Positions 6,046-6,119 of a stretch of DNA of 6,119 nt are shown piece by piece. The stretch spans positions 1 through 6,119 of the forward strand of contig DXXK01000071.1 in NCBI GenBank assembly GCA_019416425.1, read 5' to 3'. The translations under genes and the position numbers were made by a program. Below the pieces are notes generated by a model that was given only the letters and a program-made list of their open reading frames with translations, did no database searches and was not told the origin of the DNA. Positions within the stretch are counted from its first letter, which is position 1. Each line of letters starts with the position of its first letter. The DNA comes from Bacteroidales bacterium (GTDB taxonomy: Bacteria > Bacteroidota > Bacteroidia > Bacteroidales > Muribaculaceae).

Positions 6046-6066
6046 AAATTTAGTTTAGACAACTTC
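6046..6066 (-). repeat. Right terminal inverted repeat of the MITE-like element
   Basis: The reverse complement reads GAAGTTGTCTAAACTAAATTT, the same as the left end apart from one inserted A. It ends 26 nt before the response regulator ATG, so it occupies that gene's likely -33 region. Confidence 0.8.
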
Positions 6067-6070
6067 ATAA

Positions 6071-6088
6071 TAATTTTGATTAATTTTG
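6071..6088 (+). promoter_or_regulatory. Tandem TAnnTTTG boxes upstream of the response regulator
   Basis: TAATTTTG occurs at 6071-6078 and again at 6081-6088, within a 10-bp near-direct repeat (TAATTTTGAT, TAATTTTGTA). Both match the Bacteroidota -7 box. The -33 region falls inside the right terminal repeat, where only weak TTTA matches are seen (6049-6052 with an 18-nt spacer, 6054-6057 with 23). Use of the first box would give a leader under about 10 nt; use of the second would give a nearly leaderless message. Confidence 0.45.
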
Positions 6089-6092
6089 TACT

Positions 6093-6119
6093 ATGATATT
6101 GATTGTTGATGACGATAAC
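6093..6119 (+). CDS. N-terminus of a response regulator (3' truncated by window edge)
   Basis: Nine codons from the ATG at 6093 to the window end read MILIVDDDN. A short hydrophobic beta strand followed at once by an acidic cluster is the start of a CheY-like receiver domain; the aspartates belong to the Mg-binding acidic pocket. This opening is common in Bacteroidales sigma-54-dependent (NtrC-type) regulators beside ABC export operons, but the output domain lies outside the window, so that subtype is a guess. Its position suggests control of the transporter operon or of envelope stress genes. Confidence 0.65.

Larger units (their letters stand above)
5846..6066. mobile_element. 221-bp MITE-like element with ~20-bp terminal inverted repeats
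   Basis: The left end GAAGTTGTCTAAACTAATTT (5846-5865) is mirrored at the right end by the complement (6046-6066). The outer 17 bp are identical and one extra A precedes the TTT. The interior is AT-rich, unlike the flanking genes, and has no full transposase. It has one short reverse-strand open frame of 50 codons and a small hairpin around CAACC-GAAT-GGTTG (5979-5992). Size, end symmetry and lack of a transposase fit a miniature inverted-repeat transposable element or an internally deleted insertion sequence moved by a transposase elsewhere. No clear target-site duplication is visible: the flanks read ACGTA on the left and ATAAT on the right. The parent IS family cannot be named from this sequence. 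This entry also accounts for the 246-nt gap between the permease and the response regulator. Confidence 0.7.

Noticed and set aside
5841..6070. Target-site duplication flanking the inverted-repeat element
   Set aside because: The flanks ACGTA and ATAAT share no convincing direct repeat at any reasonable choice of element boundary.
1..6119. CRISPR array, tRNA, rRNA or riboswitch
   Set aside because: No regularly spaced long repeats, cloverleaf or conserved riboswitch cores were seen. The leaders are short and the intergenic regions are explained by promoters, terminators and the inverted-repeat element.

Overview
The window looks like a piece of a Bacteroidales (Bacteroidota) chromosome. Three intergenic regions carry the Bacteroidota -7 promoter box TAnnTTTG, the start codons lack Shine-Dalgarno sequences, and the gene families (a DegT-type sugar aminotransferase, a TupA-like ATP-grasp, a MacB/FtsX export operon, a short-N-terminus response regulator) are common in that order. 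The genes are GC-rich for Bacteroides itself, so a GC-richer relative is possible; I cannot name a genus.

Layout. (1) 1-346: the 3' end of a PLP-dependent sugar aminotransferase, probably the last gene of a surface-glycan locus, closed by an intrinsic terminator. (2) 344-2430: a self-contained two-gene transcription unit with its own promoter and terminator. It encodes a TupA-like ATP-grasp amide ligase and an opine dehydrogenase-family oxidoreductase, overlapping by ATGA. (3) 2453-5846: an ABC export operon of MacB/LolCDE type, with one ATPase and two different FtsX-type permeases, the permeases again overlapping by ATGA. (4) 5846-6066: a 221-bp AT-rich element with near-perfect terminal inverted repeats, resembling a MITE or internally deleted insertion sequence. 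It abuts the last codon of the second permease. (5) 6071-6119: tandem -7-like boxes and the first nine codons of a response regulator.

How the parts may work together. The aminotransferase and the ATP-grasp/opine dehydrogenase pair suggest glycan modification. The most interesting hypothesis is that the dehydrogenase makes an opine (an N-carboxyalkyl amino acid) and the ATP-grasp enzyme joins it by an amide bond to a sugar acid or other acceptor. The ABC genes form a separate unit, plausibly an efflux or envelope-stress transporter controlled by the downstream response regulator. No periplasmic adaptor or outer-membrane channel gene is present in the window. The inverted-repeat element now separates transporter from regulator and lies in the regulator's upstream region.
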